A stretch of DNA of 64,000 nt from Leifsonia sp. C5G2 (GTDB lineage Bacteria > Actinomycetota > Actinomycetes > Actinomycetales > Microbacteriaceae), in NCBI RefSeq assembly GCF_013359685.1, contig NZ_JABFMV010000014.1, positions 1 to 64,000 of the forward strand, in the 5' to 3' direction. This document shows positions 46,453-54,913 of the stretch, piece by piece. A program made the position numbers and the translations under genes. Below the pieces are notes generated by a model. That model saw nothing but the letters and a program-made list of their open reading frames with translations. It made no database searches and was not told the DNA's origin. How positions within the stretch are numbered: the stretch's first letter is position 1; each line of letters starts with the position of its first letter.

Positions 46453-47282
46453 CCCTCGCCCGTCTCGGCCGCGGCGTCCGCGTCGTCCTGGTGTGGGCGC
46501 TGCTCGTCGCCCTGGCCGTCGTGGTCCTGTACCCGCTGCTGTGGATGGTGACCAACGCCCTGAAGACGAACGCCGAGCTGTTCGGCAACCCGTTCGCCCT
46601 CCCGGCGCAGTGGCTCTGGCAGAACTTCGCCAAGGCGTGGACGCAGGGCGTCGGCGACTTCGTCTTCACGAGCGTCTCGCTGACCGTGCTCGCGACACTC
46701 ATCACCGAGCTGATCAGCGCCTGGGCGGCCTACGGGCTGACGCGGGTGAACATCCCGCTGAACCGCACCTTCACCGTGATCGTGCTCGCCGGGCTGATGC
46801 TGGCGCCGACCGTCGCGCTCATCCCGCTGGTGAAGCTGTTCCAGGCGTGGGGGCTCTACGACACGTTCTTCGGGCTGCTGATCCTGTACACGGCGTTCCG
46901 CATCCCGTTCACCGTTTTCCTGATGCGCGCGTACATGCTCGACCTGCCGCGGGAGGTGGATGAGGCCGCCTCGATCGACGGTGCGTCGCGTGCGGCCACG
47001 TTCTGGCGCATCATCCTGCCGATGAGCATGCCGATCGTCGCGACGACGATCGTGCTCAACGTGCTGCAGAACTGGAACGAGTACCTGTTCGCGATGATCT
47101 TCACCAGCGGGACCGGGGTCGAGACGCTGCCGGTCGGGCTCGCCGACATGATGTCGAAGAACGGGACGCAGTACCCGGTGGTATTCGCGGGGATGGTGAT
47201 GGCCGCCCTCCCGATGGTGATCCTGTTCTTCGTCTGCCAGCGCTACTTCGTGCGCGGTCTCGCCGGCGGCGTGGGCAAGTAG
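46446..47282 (+). CDS. ABC transporter permease 2 (MalG/UgpE type)
   Basis: 278-aa permease with six membrane segments and the EAA loop EVDEAASIDGASRAATFWRIILP. VVVLYPLLWMVTNALKTNAELF is the usual N-terminal block. Overlaps the first permease gene by 7 bp. Last gene of the importer unit. Confidence 0.92.
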   Translation: MVALARLGRGVRVVLVWALLVALAVVVLYPLLWMVTNALKTNAELFGNPFALPAQWLWQNFAKAWTQGVGDFVFTSVSLTVLATLITELISAWAAYGLTRVNIPLNRTFTVIVLAGLMLAPTVALIPLVKLFQAWGLYDTFFGLLILYTAFRIPFTVFLMRAYMLDLPREVDEAASIDGASRAATFWRIILPMSMPIVATTIVLNVLQNWNEYLFAMIFTSGTGVETLPVGLADMMSKNGTQYPVVFAGMVMAALPMVILFFVCQRYFVRGLAGGVGK

Positions 47283-47284
47283 GG

Positions 47285-48439
47285 GTGCGGACGTACCTGG
47301 AGCTCGTCCGCGTCCCCGGCGTCCTGCGGGTCACGGTCTCGCAGCTGGTGGCGCGCTTCCCGCTCGGGATGCTGTCGCTGGCCGTGCTGCTGCACGTCCG
47401 GCAGGCGACCGGGTCGTATGCGCTCGCCGGTCTCGTCGTGGCGTGCGTGAGCGTCGGCGAGGCGGTCGCGATACCGTTGGTGAGCCGGTCGGTCGGGGTG
47501 TTCGGCATCCGTCCCCCCGTGCTGGCCGCGGCGGCACTGAACGCGGCCGGGATGCTGCTGCTCGCCTTCGGGCCGCCGCATCCCGTGCTCGTGGTGCTGC
47601 TCGGGGCGGTGATCGGTGCGTCGGTCCCTCCGCTCATGCCCGTCGTGCGCGCGCTGTATCCGCGGCTCGTGCCGCGCCGGGCCGTGCCCGCGCTGTTCGC
47701 GCTGGACACGTCGGCGCAGGAGCTTATCTGGATCACCGGGCCGGTCGCCGCCACGCTGCTGAGCGGTGCGGTGTCGACGCGTGCACCCTTGGTGCTGGCG
47801 GCGGCGGTGACGCTCGGCGGCACCCTATGGTTCCTGCTGACGCCGCACATCGCCGGGGTGCGGCTGCCGCGCAGCGAGTCGCGGCCCGGGACGGTGCTCC
47901 TCGCGCGGGCCGTGCGGCTGGCGGCGGCCGCGAGCTTCGCGCTGATCGCCTCGTTCGGCGCCCTGGAGCTGGCACTGATCGCGCGCTTCGACGGAGACAG
48001 CGTGCTGGCCGGCGTCGCGATCGCGGTGTCGAGCCTCGGGTCGCTCATCGGCGGCGTCGCGTTCGGGCATCGCCGGATCGGGCCGCGCGGGCTCGCCGCG
48101 ATCCTCGGCGGCGTCGCCGTCGCGACGGCGGCGGCGGGCGTCGTGCCGGGAATCCCGCTGCTCTACGTCTTGCTCTTCCTCTCGGGCCTCGGCTTCGCCC
48201 CGTCGCTCGCCGCCCTGTACGCGATGGTGTCGGAGGCCCTGCCCGAGTCGGCGACGCCGGAGGCGTTCGGCTGGCTCAACACCGCCGGCCTGATCGGAGC
48301 GGCGACCGGCACCGCGGTGGCCGGCCTGCTCGGCGACGCGGTCGGCACCGCCGGCCCGTTCGTCGCGGCCGCGGCCGCCTCCATCCTCGCTGCGGCCCTC
48401 CCGCTCGCCCCCGGACTGCGCCCGCCTCCCGCACCCTGA
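47285..48439 (+). CDS. Major facilitator superfamily transporter
   Basis: 384-aa protein with about 12 hydrophobic segments and no large extracytoplasmic domain. Opening TYLELVRVPGVLRVTVSQLVARFPLGMLSLAVLL is typical of MFS permeases of the drug or sugar efflux type in actinobacteria. GTG start 2 bp after the permease stop, so co-transcribed with the importer. Substrate unknown. Confidence 0.8.
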   Translation: MRTYLELVRVPGVLRVTVSQLVARFPLGMLSLAVLLHVRQATGSYALAGLVVACVSVGEAVAIPLVSRSVGVFGIRPPVLAAAALNAAGMLLLAFGPPHPVLVVLLGAVIGASVPPLMPVVRALYPRLVPRRAVPALFALDTSAQELIWITGPVAATLLSGAVSTRAPLVLAAAVTLGGTLWFLLTPHIAGVRLPRSESRPGTVLLARAVRLAAAASFALIASFGALELALIARFDGDSVLAGVAIAVSSLGSLIGGVAFGHRRIGPRGLAAILGGVAVATAAAGVVPGIPLLYVLLFLSGLGFAPSLAALYAMVSEALPESATPEAFGWLNTAGLIGAATGTAVAGLLGDAVGTAGPFVAAAAASILAAALPLAPGLRPPPAP

Positions 48440-48463
48440 CCGCAACGCCATCCATGGCGGCAC

Positions 48464-48521
48464 CTGGTTGACGCAACACGCCGTGGCCGCGCCGCCGGGG
48501 ACGGCGTGTCGCGTCAACCAG
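48464..48521. repeat. Family A intergenic palindrome, copy 3
   Basis: CTGGTTGACGC (48464-48474) pairs perfectly with GCGTCAACCAG (48511-48521). An A-C mismatch and a 9-bp inner stem ACACGCCGT/ACGGCGTGT follow. The core ACGGCGTGTCGC (48501-48512) partly forms that inner stem. Lies between convergent genes. Confidence 0.8.
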
Positions 48522-48566
48522 CCGGGGTGATGCGGCGGACGAGGGGCAGCGACGCGCGGCGCAGCG

Positions 48567-49520
48567 TCACGCCTCGGCGGGCACCTTCGGCTGGCCGCGC
48601 GCGATCGCCCAGCGGATGGCCGTGACAGCTGCGGCGATGAGAAACGCGAGGACGGTCGGCGCGACGCCGGGGACGAGAGCTCGCGGGAAGATCTGGACGG
48701 CGGCATCCGCCATCTCCCGGAGGTCGCCGTCGAGCACGCGCATGCCCAGCGCATACGAGGAGGCCGTGAACACCGCGGGGGCGACGAACAGCGCAAGCAA
48801 TCCGGCCACCCAGACGCCGAGCCGCCGCACCGGGACGACGCCGCACCAGCCCAGGGCGGCGCCCACGATCACGGCGGGCAGCCAGCGGTACAGTTCGCCG
48901 ACGACGAGCGGCGGCCCGGTCGGGCCGCTGACGAAGACGACGGTCACCAGCAGCCACGACGCGAACGGGACGGCGGCGAGGGCCAGGCCGAGAGCCGCCG
49001 GCGCGACCGAGCGACGCGAGATCAGCCAGAACAGCGCCTGAGCCAGAGCCACGGACACGATGGTCCCTCCGAGCATCCCCGCGAAGTACAGCAGCGCCCG
49101 CGAGTCGGCGTCGCGCGCCACGATGCCCAGCCCGTCGGCGACGACCACGAAGGCCTGGATGGTCGCGACTGCCTGCACCGTCAGGATGCCGACCGCCGTC
49201 GCCCAGTCCGTCGTCGGGAACCGGCGCCGCAGCAACCGGGCCACCGACCCGGCGAGGACGCCGCCGATGAGCAGCATCACCAGGATGCGGGTCGAGTAGT
49301 ACTGGCTGATCGGCAGCAGGGCGACCGGCATGGAGTCGGGAAGGACGTCGCGGCGCCAGAGGTTCTGCAGCGGGAGCCGGGCCCCCGTCATCAGCCAGGG
49401 CACGAGCCCGACCAGCGCGGAGGCGGCGCCGAGCGCGAGCCCTCCCCCGATCGTCGAAGCGCGCCCCACTCGGGGCGGCGCAGCACCTTCCGTCGTCGTC
49501 CCCTCGATGCGTTCGTCCAC
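48567..49520 (-). CDS. Polytopic membrane protein of unknown function
   Basis: 317 aa with about seven hydrophobic segments (GGGLALGAASALVGLVPWLM, STRILVMLLIGGVLAGSVA, WATAVGILTVQAVATIQAFVVV and further). GTG 49520 is preceded by AGAGGGGG. No known family recognised. It lies 98 bp after the end of the AraC-type regulator gene on the same strand. Confidence 0.65.
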   Translation of the reverse strand: MDERIEGTTTEGAAPPRVGRASTIGGGLALGAASALVGLVPWLMTGARLPLQNLWRRDVLPDSMPVALLPISQYYSTRILVMLLIGGVLAGSVARLLRRRFPTTDWATAVGILTVQAVATIQAFVVVADGLGIVARDADSRALLYFAGMLGGTIVSVALAQALFWLISRRSVAPAALGLALAAVPFASWLLVTVVFVSGPTGPPLVVGELYRWLPAVIVGAALGWCGVVPVRRLGVWVAGLLALFVAPAVFTASSYALGMRVLDGDLREMADAAVQIFPRALVPGVAPTVLAFLIAAAVTAIRWAIARGQPKVPAEA

Positions 49521-49618
49521 AGTTCCCCCTCTGTGCTTCCCGGTCGACCCTATCGCGGTGTCGGGCAGCTGCCGCAGCCCGCGAGCAGACGACCGGCGAG
49601 CGGAGAGGGCAGGGCTGG

Positions 49619-50557
49619 TCAGCGCAGGAGCGCCGAACCGGGGGCCTCGCCGTACTCGCTGCGGTAGCGGCGGGAGAACCGCTCGACGTCCGGGAACCCC
49701 CAGCGCGCAGCCAGCTCCACCAGGTCGGTGGCGGGGTCGGAGGCGGCGATCTCGTCGTGGGCCGCCGACAGCCGCACCCGCTGCAGGTAGCCGCGAGCGC
49801 TGGTGGATGCGTGGGTGCGGAATGCGGCATCCAGCTGCGCCATCGTCGCCCCGGCGGCCTCTGCGACGTCGAGCACTGTGATCGGCAACGAGGCGTGGTC
49901 CTCGATGAACCGCACGCCGCGCCGGAATCGCGACAGCTGACCGGCGGGGGTGACGTTCTTCTCCCGTGGGTCGGTGCTCAGCGGGAAGCACTTCAGGGCC
50001 GCGAGCGCCAGAGTGTGGAACAGGCTCGCCCGCACGAGCGGGTGGCGGAAGGTGCCCGCGTCCATGTATTCGGCCGCGACCGTCGCGGCCGTGAGCATGT
50101 ACTCCGAGTGCGACGGGCCGAGCGTGCTGGCCGAGTCGAAGACGACCTCGAGGTGCTCGTCGCCGAAGGTCGTGCGTGCCACATCCCGGAGCGTCGCGGG
50201 CGAGAGGTAGACGTTGACGATGTCGCTCCCCTCCGCCTCGCACATGAAGTCGTGGCCGGGCCGGATGAGGAAGGGCGCGCGCGTGGCGCTGGCGCGAGTC
50301 CCGTCGATCTCCCAGCGGTAGGCGCCGTCGGTGACGCTGACGATGCAGAAGTCCTCGAACTCTCCGGAGGTCTCCCACTCGCCGCCGATCGTGTAGCGGG
50401 CGACCGAGAACGACGGGTCGACGATCTGGTCGACCTCGAACGAGAACCCCGCGTCGGGCTCGGATGCGAACGCGAAGCGTCCGCCGGACGCGGCGAGGAG
50501 CGCGTCCGCCTCGGCCGGGTCGGAGGTCGAGCTCCGCAGCCGGGTCAGCTCGGACAT
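49619..50557 (-). CDS. AraC-family transcriptional regulator
   Basis: 312-aa activator-type regulator. Residues about 40-190 form an AraC-binding-like cupin sensor (FSFEVDQIVDPSFSVARYTI, GAYRWEIDGTRAS, FLIRPGHDFMCEAEGSDIVNVYLS). Residues about 215-310 carry the double HTH: ITVLDVAEAAGATMAQLDAAFRTH and WGFPDVERFSRRYRSEYGEAPG. MSELTRLRSS at ATG 50557 is preferred over an in-frame ATG nine bp upstream. Target genes unknown. Confidence 0.88.
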   Translation of the reverse strand: MSELTRLRSSTSDPAEADALLAASGGRFAFASEPDAGFSFEVDQIVDPSFSVARYTIGGEWETSGEFEDFCIVSVTDGAYRWEIDGTRASATRAPFLIRPGHDFMCEAEGSDIVNVYLSPATLRDVARTTFGDEHLEVVFDSASTLGPSHSEYMLTAATVAAEYMDAGTFRHPLVRASLFHTLALAALKCFPLSTDPREKNVTPAGQLSRFRRGVRFIEDHASLPITVLDVAEAAGATMAQLDAAFRTHASTSARGYLQRVRLSAAHDEIAASDPATDLVELAARWGFPDVERFSRRYRSEYGEAPGSALLR

Positions 50558-50600
50558 GCGGCACACGGTACGCCCGTCCGCGCGGGAGCGGGAGAGCCGC

Positions 50601-50774
50601 TCACTCGGTGTGGCCGAGCACCCCCACCGGGATGCCGAACGAGAGCGCGATGCAGACGATCCCGCCGAAGAACACGACGCCCTCCCAGGCGGGGAGGGTC
50701 GGGGCCAGACCGAACAGGAACAGCCCGAGCAGGAACAGGATGAAGCATCCGATGAATGCGAGAACGTCGCCCAT
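50601..50774 (-). CDS. Small two-helix membrane protein (57 aa)
   Basis: A 57-codon open frame, MGDVLAFIGCFILFLLGLFLFG..., with two hydrophobic helices separated by APTLPAWEG and ending PVGVLGHTE. It follows the ChaB gene by 2 bp on the same strand and precedes the AraC gene. Hydrophobic design and close spacing support a real gene. No family recognised. Confidence 0.7.
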   Translation of the reverse strand: MGDVLAFIGCFILFLLGLFLFGLAPTLPAWEGVVFFGGIVCIALSFGIPVGVLGHTE

Positions 50775-50776
50775 GG

Positions 50777-51178
50777 TCAGCCCTTCTTCCGCGATGCGGC
50801 GGTCTCCCGCCGGTTGGCCTTCTTGATCTCGTCGACCAACTCGTCCTTCGTCATCCTGGTACGGCCCGGGATGTCGAGCCGCTTGGCGATGTCGAGCAGG
50901 TGCGCCTTGGAGGCGTTGGCGTCGACGCCCTCCTCGGTGGGGGCGACCGTGTCGCGGCCGCCCGCCGCCTTGCGGTCGGACGGCCCGTTCTCGGCCTTCC
51001 GCTCCCAGTGGTCGCCGACCTTCTCGTACTCGTTCTTGAGCGCGGCGAACGCCGTCCGGTGCGCGCGCTCACCCTCCCCGTACTCCTTCACGGCGGAGTC
51101 GTGCGCCTTCGACCAGAGGGCCTGGGCGTGCTTCTCCGAGCGCTCGAGGGTGGAGGGCAGCTCCTCGGATGTCGGCAT
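50777..51178 (-). CDS. ChaB-like protein with C-terminal Rho_N domain
   Basis: 133-aa basic protein. First half MPTSEELPSTLERSEKHAQALWSKAHDSAVKEYGEGERAHRTAFAALK is ChaB-like (cation/stress-related, binds ChaA in enterics). The C-terminus (HLLDIAKRLDIPGRTRMTKDELVDEIKKAN) is a Rho-N/SAP-like segment. ATG 51178 chosen; an in-frame ATG at 51202 overlaps the likely ribosome site AAGGAG. Probably associated with nucleic acid under stress. Confidence 0.85.
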   Translation of the reverse strand: MPTSEELPSTLERSEKHAQALWSKAHDSAVKEYGEGERAHRTAFAALKNEYEKVGDHWERKAENGPSDRKAAGGRDTVAPTEEGVDANASKAHLLDIAKRLDIPGRTRMTKDELVDEIKKANRRETAASRKKG

Positions 51179-51257
51179 GATCCTGTCGTACTCCTTCCGC
51201 ATCGGGTGGGGCTAGTGCTACCCGTCCACAGCTACCCCGGTCGCGCGAGTTTTCAAC

Positions 51258-51296
51258 CGTCGGAGATTCGACGGCGAGACGGCCGGATCTCCGACG
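51258..51296. repeat. Family C intergenic palindrome, copy 4
   Basis: CGTCGGAGATTCG (51258-51270) and CGGATCTCCGACG (51284-51296) form a stem with one wobble and a 13-nt loop, as in copies 1 and 2. The flank CTGCCCAGACGGA (51302-51314) also matches the flank of copy 2. Lies between the divergent ChaB and hydrolase genes. Confidence 0.75.
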
Positions 51297-51376
51297 TCAG
51301 GCTGCCCAGACGGACAAGTGACGGGTCCTCACCGCGGTTGGCCGGTCGTCGCGCGGGCCGCGGGTAGCGTGGAGGG

Positions 51377-52132
51377 GTGACCGACCGCCGTGAGACCGTG
51401 CCCCCGCCGCGAGCAGTCGTCACGGTCGACACTGGCACCGACTCCGCTCCCGACCGCCCGACGTTCGTGCTGGTGCACGGGATCGGGGTCAGCTCGCGGT
51501 ACTTCGAGCGGCTCGTCCCGGCGCTCGCCGAGGAGGGGCGGGTCGTCGCGGTCGACCTGCCCGGCTTCGGGCGCGCGAAGCCCGAACGGCCGCCGCATCC
51601 GCTCGGCATCGACGACTTCGCAGCGTCCGTCGCGGTCGAGCTCGACCGGCTCGGCGTCGCGGACGCCGTCATCGTCGGGCATTCGATGGGCACCCAGGTC
51701 GCCGTGTCGCTTGCGCGCAGCCGTCCCGGCCTGGTCCGGGCGCTCGCGCTGCTCGGCCCCGTGATGGCGCCGGAGGACCGCAAACCGCTGCGGGCGGGCA
51801 CCCTCCTCGGTCTCGACATCTTCCGCGAGGACGCGCGCGGCAACCGCATCGTGATCGGCGACTACCTGCACTGCGGCGTCGCCTGGTACCTCGCTACGCT
51901 GCCGGCCATGCTGGAGTACCGCATCGAGGAGGAGGTGGAGCGCATCGACGTGCCCGTCATCGTGCTGCGGGGAGGCCGCGACCCGATCGCCCGCGACGAC
52001 TGGGTCGCCCGCCTGGCGGAGCGCACCGGCGGCGCCGCCACGCGCATCCCCAGCGTCGCGCACCTCGTCATGCACGGGGCGCCGTGGCGCACGGCCGCAC
52101 TGATCGCCGACACCGCGCGCGTGCGGCCATGA
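51377..52132 (+). CDS. Alpha/beta hydrolase
   Basis: 251-aa hydrolase. Oxyanion motif VLVHGIGVSSRYF, nucleophile Ser in VIVGHSMGTQVA, Asp in VLRGGRDPIAR, His in SVAHLVMHGAP: a full triad. GTG start. Overlaps the next, lipase-like gene by 4 bp (ATGA). Substrate unknown. Confidence 0.88.
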   Translation: MTDRRETVPPPRAVVTVDTGTDSAPDRPTFVLVHGIGVSSRYFERLVPALAEEGRVVAVDLPGFGRAKPERPPHPLGIDDFAASVAVELDRLGVADAVIVGHSMGTQVAVSLARSRPGLVRALALLGPVMAPEDRKPLRAGTLLGLDIFREDARGNRIVIGDYLHCGVAWYLATLPAMLEYRIEEEVERIDVPVIVLRGGRDPIARDDWVARLAERTGGAATRIPSVAHLVMHGAPWRTAALIADTARVRP

Positions 52133-52815
52133 GGCGCACGCTGCTCCGCCGCGCCGGCGTCGTCCTGCTCGACTACCTGTACGCCGGCCGCCACCAGCTC
52201 CGGGCCGCGTTCGACCGGACCACACCGGACGCCCTCATCGCCGGCGACGGAACCCGCGCGCCGGTCGTGCTGCTGCCCGGCATCTTCGAGACCTGGCGGT
52301 TCCTGCGTCCACTCGCCGAGCACATCCACGCGGCCGGCCATCCGGTGCACGTCGTGACCGCGCTCGAGGACAACCGCATGTCCGTCGCGCAGGCCGCCGA
52401 CCTCGTCCGTGCGCACCTCGAGCAGCACGACCTCACCGACGTCGTCGTCGTCGCCCACAGCAAGGGCGGCCTGGTCGCCAAGTACGTGATGGGGATGCCG
52501 GACTCCGGCGCGCGCATCAGCAGCGCCGTCACCGTCGCAACGCCGTACGCGGGGTCCGCCCTCGCCGCACTCATCCCCGTCCCGAGCGTGCGCGCCCTCC
52601 TCCCGAGCTCACCGGGCATCCTCCGGCTCGCCGTCAGCCGGGCCGTCAACGCGCGGATCGTCTCCGTCTGGGGCTGGTTCGACCCGCACGTGCCCGGCGG
52701 CAGCCGTCTGGACGGCGCGCGGAACATCGAGCTGGATGTGGGCGGCCACTTCCGCATCCTGGCCCGCCCCGAGCTCCTCGCGATCGTGGACGAGGTGCTC
52801 GCCCCCGCCGGCTGA
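52129..52815 (+). CDS. Lipase/esterase-like alpha/beta hydrolase
   Basis: 228-aa triacylglycerol-lipase-like protein. VVLLPGIFETWRFLRPLAEHIHAAG opens the fold, VVVVAHSKGGLVAKYVMG has the nucleophile Ser in AHSKGG, and VGGHFRIL supplies a candidate His. Related to EstA/LipA-type short lipases. Translationally coupled to the preceding hydrolase gene. The N-terminus (RRTLLRRAGVVLLDYLYAG) is not a clear signal peptide. Confidence 0.8.
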   Translation: MRRTLLRRAGVVLLDYLYAGRHQLRAAFDRTTPDALIAGDGTRAPVVLLPGIFETWRFLRPLAEHIHAAGHPVHVVTALEDNRMSVAQAADLVRAHLEQHDLTDVVVVAHSKGGLVAKYVMGMPDSGARISSAVTVATPYAGSALAALIPVPSVRALLPSSPGILRLAVSRAVNARIVSVWGWFDPHVPGGSRLDGARNIELDVGGHFRILARPELLAIVDEVLAPAG

Positions 52816-52874
52816 CCCCTGTCGCGCACCCGCGCGGCGGCGCTACCCTTCCCCCAGGACCGGGGGAGGCATCC

Positions 52875-53249
52875 ATGCAGCAGCATCGCCGAATCGGCCG
52901 CGCGGTCGCGGCGCTCGCCGTCGTCCTGCTGCTCGCCGGCTGCGCGGGCACCCCGAGCGGCGCGAAGGTCGTCGGGATGTGGGGCTCCACGGCGTCGGGC
53001 CAGCCGAACCTGAACATCGAGAACGACGGAACGTTCTCCGGCAGCGACGGCTGCAATCGCCTCAGCGGGAAGGGCCAGATCGACGGCGACGAGATCACCT
53101 TCGGGCCCATCGCCTCCACGATGATGGCGTGCGAGGGCGTCGACGAGTGGCTGGGCAAGGCCGCGACCGGCAACGTGTCGGGCGACACGATGACCGTGCT
53201 CGACGACAGCGGCAAGACCATCGGCACGCTCCCGCGCTCGGGCTCCTGA
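52875..53249 (+). CDS. META/HslJ-domain lipoprotein
   Basis: 124-aa lipoprotein with lipobox VLLLAGCAG (Cys about residue 23). The META domain is visible as WGSTASGQPNLNIENDGTFSGSDGCNRLSGKG and ending STMMACEGVDEWL, with its two Cys. META/HslJ proteins are associated with stress and motility; function uncertain. Stands between the lipase and glutamate decarboxylase genes. Confidence 0.85.
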   Translation: MQQHRRIGRAVAALAVVLLLAGCAGTPSGAKVVGMWGSTASGQPNLNIENDGTFSGSDGCNRLSGKGQIDGDEITFGPIASTMMACEGVDEWLGKAATGNVSGDTMTVLDDSGKTIGTLPRSGS

Positions 53250-53381
53250 CCTCGTCCGCGGCTGCCGGGGTGCCGGCGCCGCCAGGAAGTGTCTAGCCAC
53301 GCCCGCCGCCACCGGCCTACCGTGAGCCTGCCCCGGCCCGCCAGGGATGGCCCGCCGTCGGGCGAGAAGCGAACATCCACT

Positions 53382-53399
53382 GCGCGAGCGCGCTCGCGC
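53382..53399. promoter_or_regulatory. 18-bp perfect palindrome upstream of gadB
   Basis: GCGCGAGCGCGCTCGCGC is self-complementary and lies 20 bp before the gadB start, next to its ribosome site GAGGAG (53404-53409). It may be a repressor operator or an mRNA hairpin that limits access to the ribosome site. The 5' gap 53250-53381 shows nothing else. Confidence 0.5.
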
Positions 53400-53418
53400 C
53401 GTACGAGGAGCGAACCGT

Positions 53419-54849
53419 ATGACCATTGCAGAGGAGCGCGCGGCCGCCGCCGCCCACGGGCCGACCACCGCCTACACCGGCATCAACGACCGGACCCAGC
53501 TGAACCCCATCTTCGCCCGCCCGGGGGAGAGCACCGACCTGCCGGTGGACCGCATCCCCGACAACGAGTCGCTGCCCGAGACCGCCTACCAGATCGTGCA
53601 CGACGAGTCGATGCTCGACGGCAACGCGCGCCTCAACCTGGCCACCTTCGTCGGCACCTGGATGGACGACCACGCTGCCCGGCTCTACGCCGAGTCCGCC
53701 GACAAGAACATGATCGACAAGGACGAGTACCCGCAGACCGCCGCGATCGAGACGCGCTGCTGGAAGATCGTCGCCGGTCTCTGGAACGCACCCGACCCCG
53801 AGAAGGCCATCGGCACCTCGACCGTCGGGTCGTCGGAGGCGTGCATGCTCGGCGGCCTCGCCCTCAAACGCCGCTGGCAGCTCGCCCGCAAGGCAGCGGG
53901 CAAGCCGACCGACAAGCCGAACCTCGTGCTCTCCAGCGCCGTGCAGGTGTGCTGGGAGAAGTTCTGCAACTACTGGGACGTCGAGCCGCGCTACGTGCCG
54001 ATCACGGACGAGCACAAGGTGCTCGACGGCTACGAGCTGGATAAGTACGTCGACGAGAACACGATCGGGGTCGTCGCCATCATGGGCGTCACCTACACCG
54101 GGATGTACGAGCCGGTCGCCGAGATCTCGAAGGCGCTCGACCGCATCCAGGAGCAGACCGGACTCGACGTCAAGATCCACGTCGACGGCGCCTCCGGCGG
54201 CATGATCGCGCCGTTCCTGCAGCCCGACCTGGTCTGGGACTTCCGCGTGCCGCGCGTCGTCTCGATCAGCACCTCCGCCCACAAGTACGGCCTGGTCTAC
54301 CCGGGCCTCGGCTGGGTGGTCTGGCGCACCGCCTCCGACCTGCCGGCCGACCTCGTGTTCGACGTCACCTACCTCGGCGGCCACATGCCCACCTTCGCCC
54401 TCAATTTCTCGCGGCCGGGCGCCCAGGTGCTGCTGCAGTACTACCTGTTCCTGCGGCTCGGCTTCGACGGCTACTACCGGGTGCAGAAGGCGTCGCAGGA
54501 TGTGGCCCTCTACCTCTCGGGGGAGATCGCCAAGATGCCGGCCTTCGAGCTGTGGAACGACGGCTCCGACATCCCGGTGTTCGCGTGGCAGCTGAAGAAG
54601 GGCCACACCGACAAGTGGAACCTGTACCACCTGTCGGAGCGGCTGCGGCTGAAGGGGTGGCTCATCCCGGCCTACCCCATGCCCGACAACCTGACCGACC
54701 TCACCGTGCAGCGCATCGTCGTGCGCAACGGGCTCAGCCACAACCTGGCCGAGTCGCTCGTCCTCGACATCCAGGAGGCCGTCGAATATCTGGACGCCCT
54801 TGAGAGCCCCATGCCGACCGAGGGCCAGGTGCATTCGTTCACCCACTGA
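53419..54849 (+). CDS. gadB: Glutamate decarboxylase
   Basis: 476-aa PLP enzyme converting glutamate to GABA and CO2, consuming a proton. Lys289 in ISTSAHKYGLVYPG is the PLP Schiff-base residue; TSTVGSSEACMLGGLALKRRW and HVDGASGGMIAPF are conserved PLP-site blocks. Start ATG 53419 has GAGGAG at a 9-nt distance. The adjacent antiporter gene completes the standard acid-resistance pair. The C-terminus (VHSFTH) matches GadB proteins, in which it closes the active site at neutral pH. Confidence 0.95.
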   Translation: MTIAEERAAAAAHGPTTAYTGINDRTQLNPIFARPGESTDLPVDRIPDNESLPETAYQIVHDESMLDGNARLNLATFVGTWMDDHAARLYAESADKNMIDKDEYPQTAAIETRCWKIVAGLWNAPDPEKAIGTSTVGSSEACMLGGLALKRRWQLARKAAGKPTDKPNLVLSSAVQVCWEKFCNYWDVEPRYVPITDEHKVLDGYELDKYVDENTIGVVAIMGVTYTGMYEPVAEISKALDRIQEQTGLDVKIHVDGASGGMIAPFLQPDLVWDFRVPRVVSISTSAHKYGLVYPGLGWVVWRTASDLPADLVFDVTYLGGHMPTFALNFSRPGAQVLLQYYLFLRLGFDGYYRVQKASQDVALYLSGEIAKMPAFELWNDGSDIPVFAWQLKKGHTDKWNLYHLSERLRLKGWLIPAYPMPDNLTDLTVQRIVVRNGLSHNLAESLVLDIQEAVEYLDALESPMPTEGQVHSFTH

Positions 54850-54913
54850 TCGCGCACACCGACCCGGCGCCCGAGCCCGAGTACGACCGACCGAGTACCC
54901 AGCGGAGGACACC

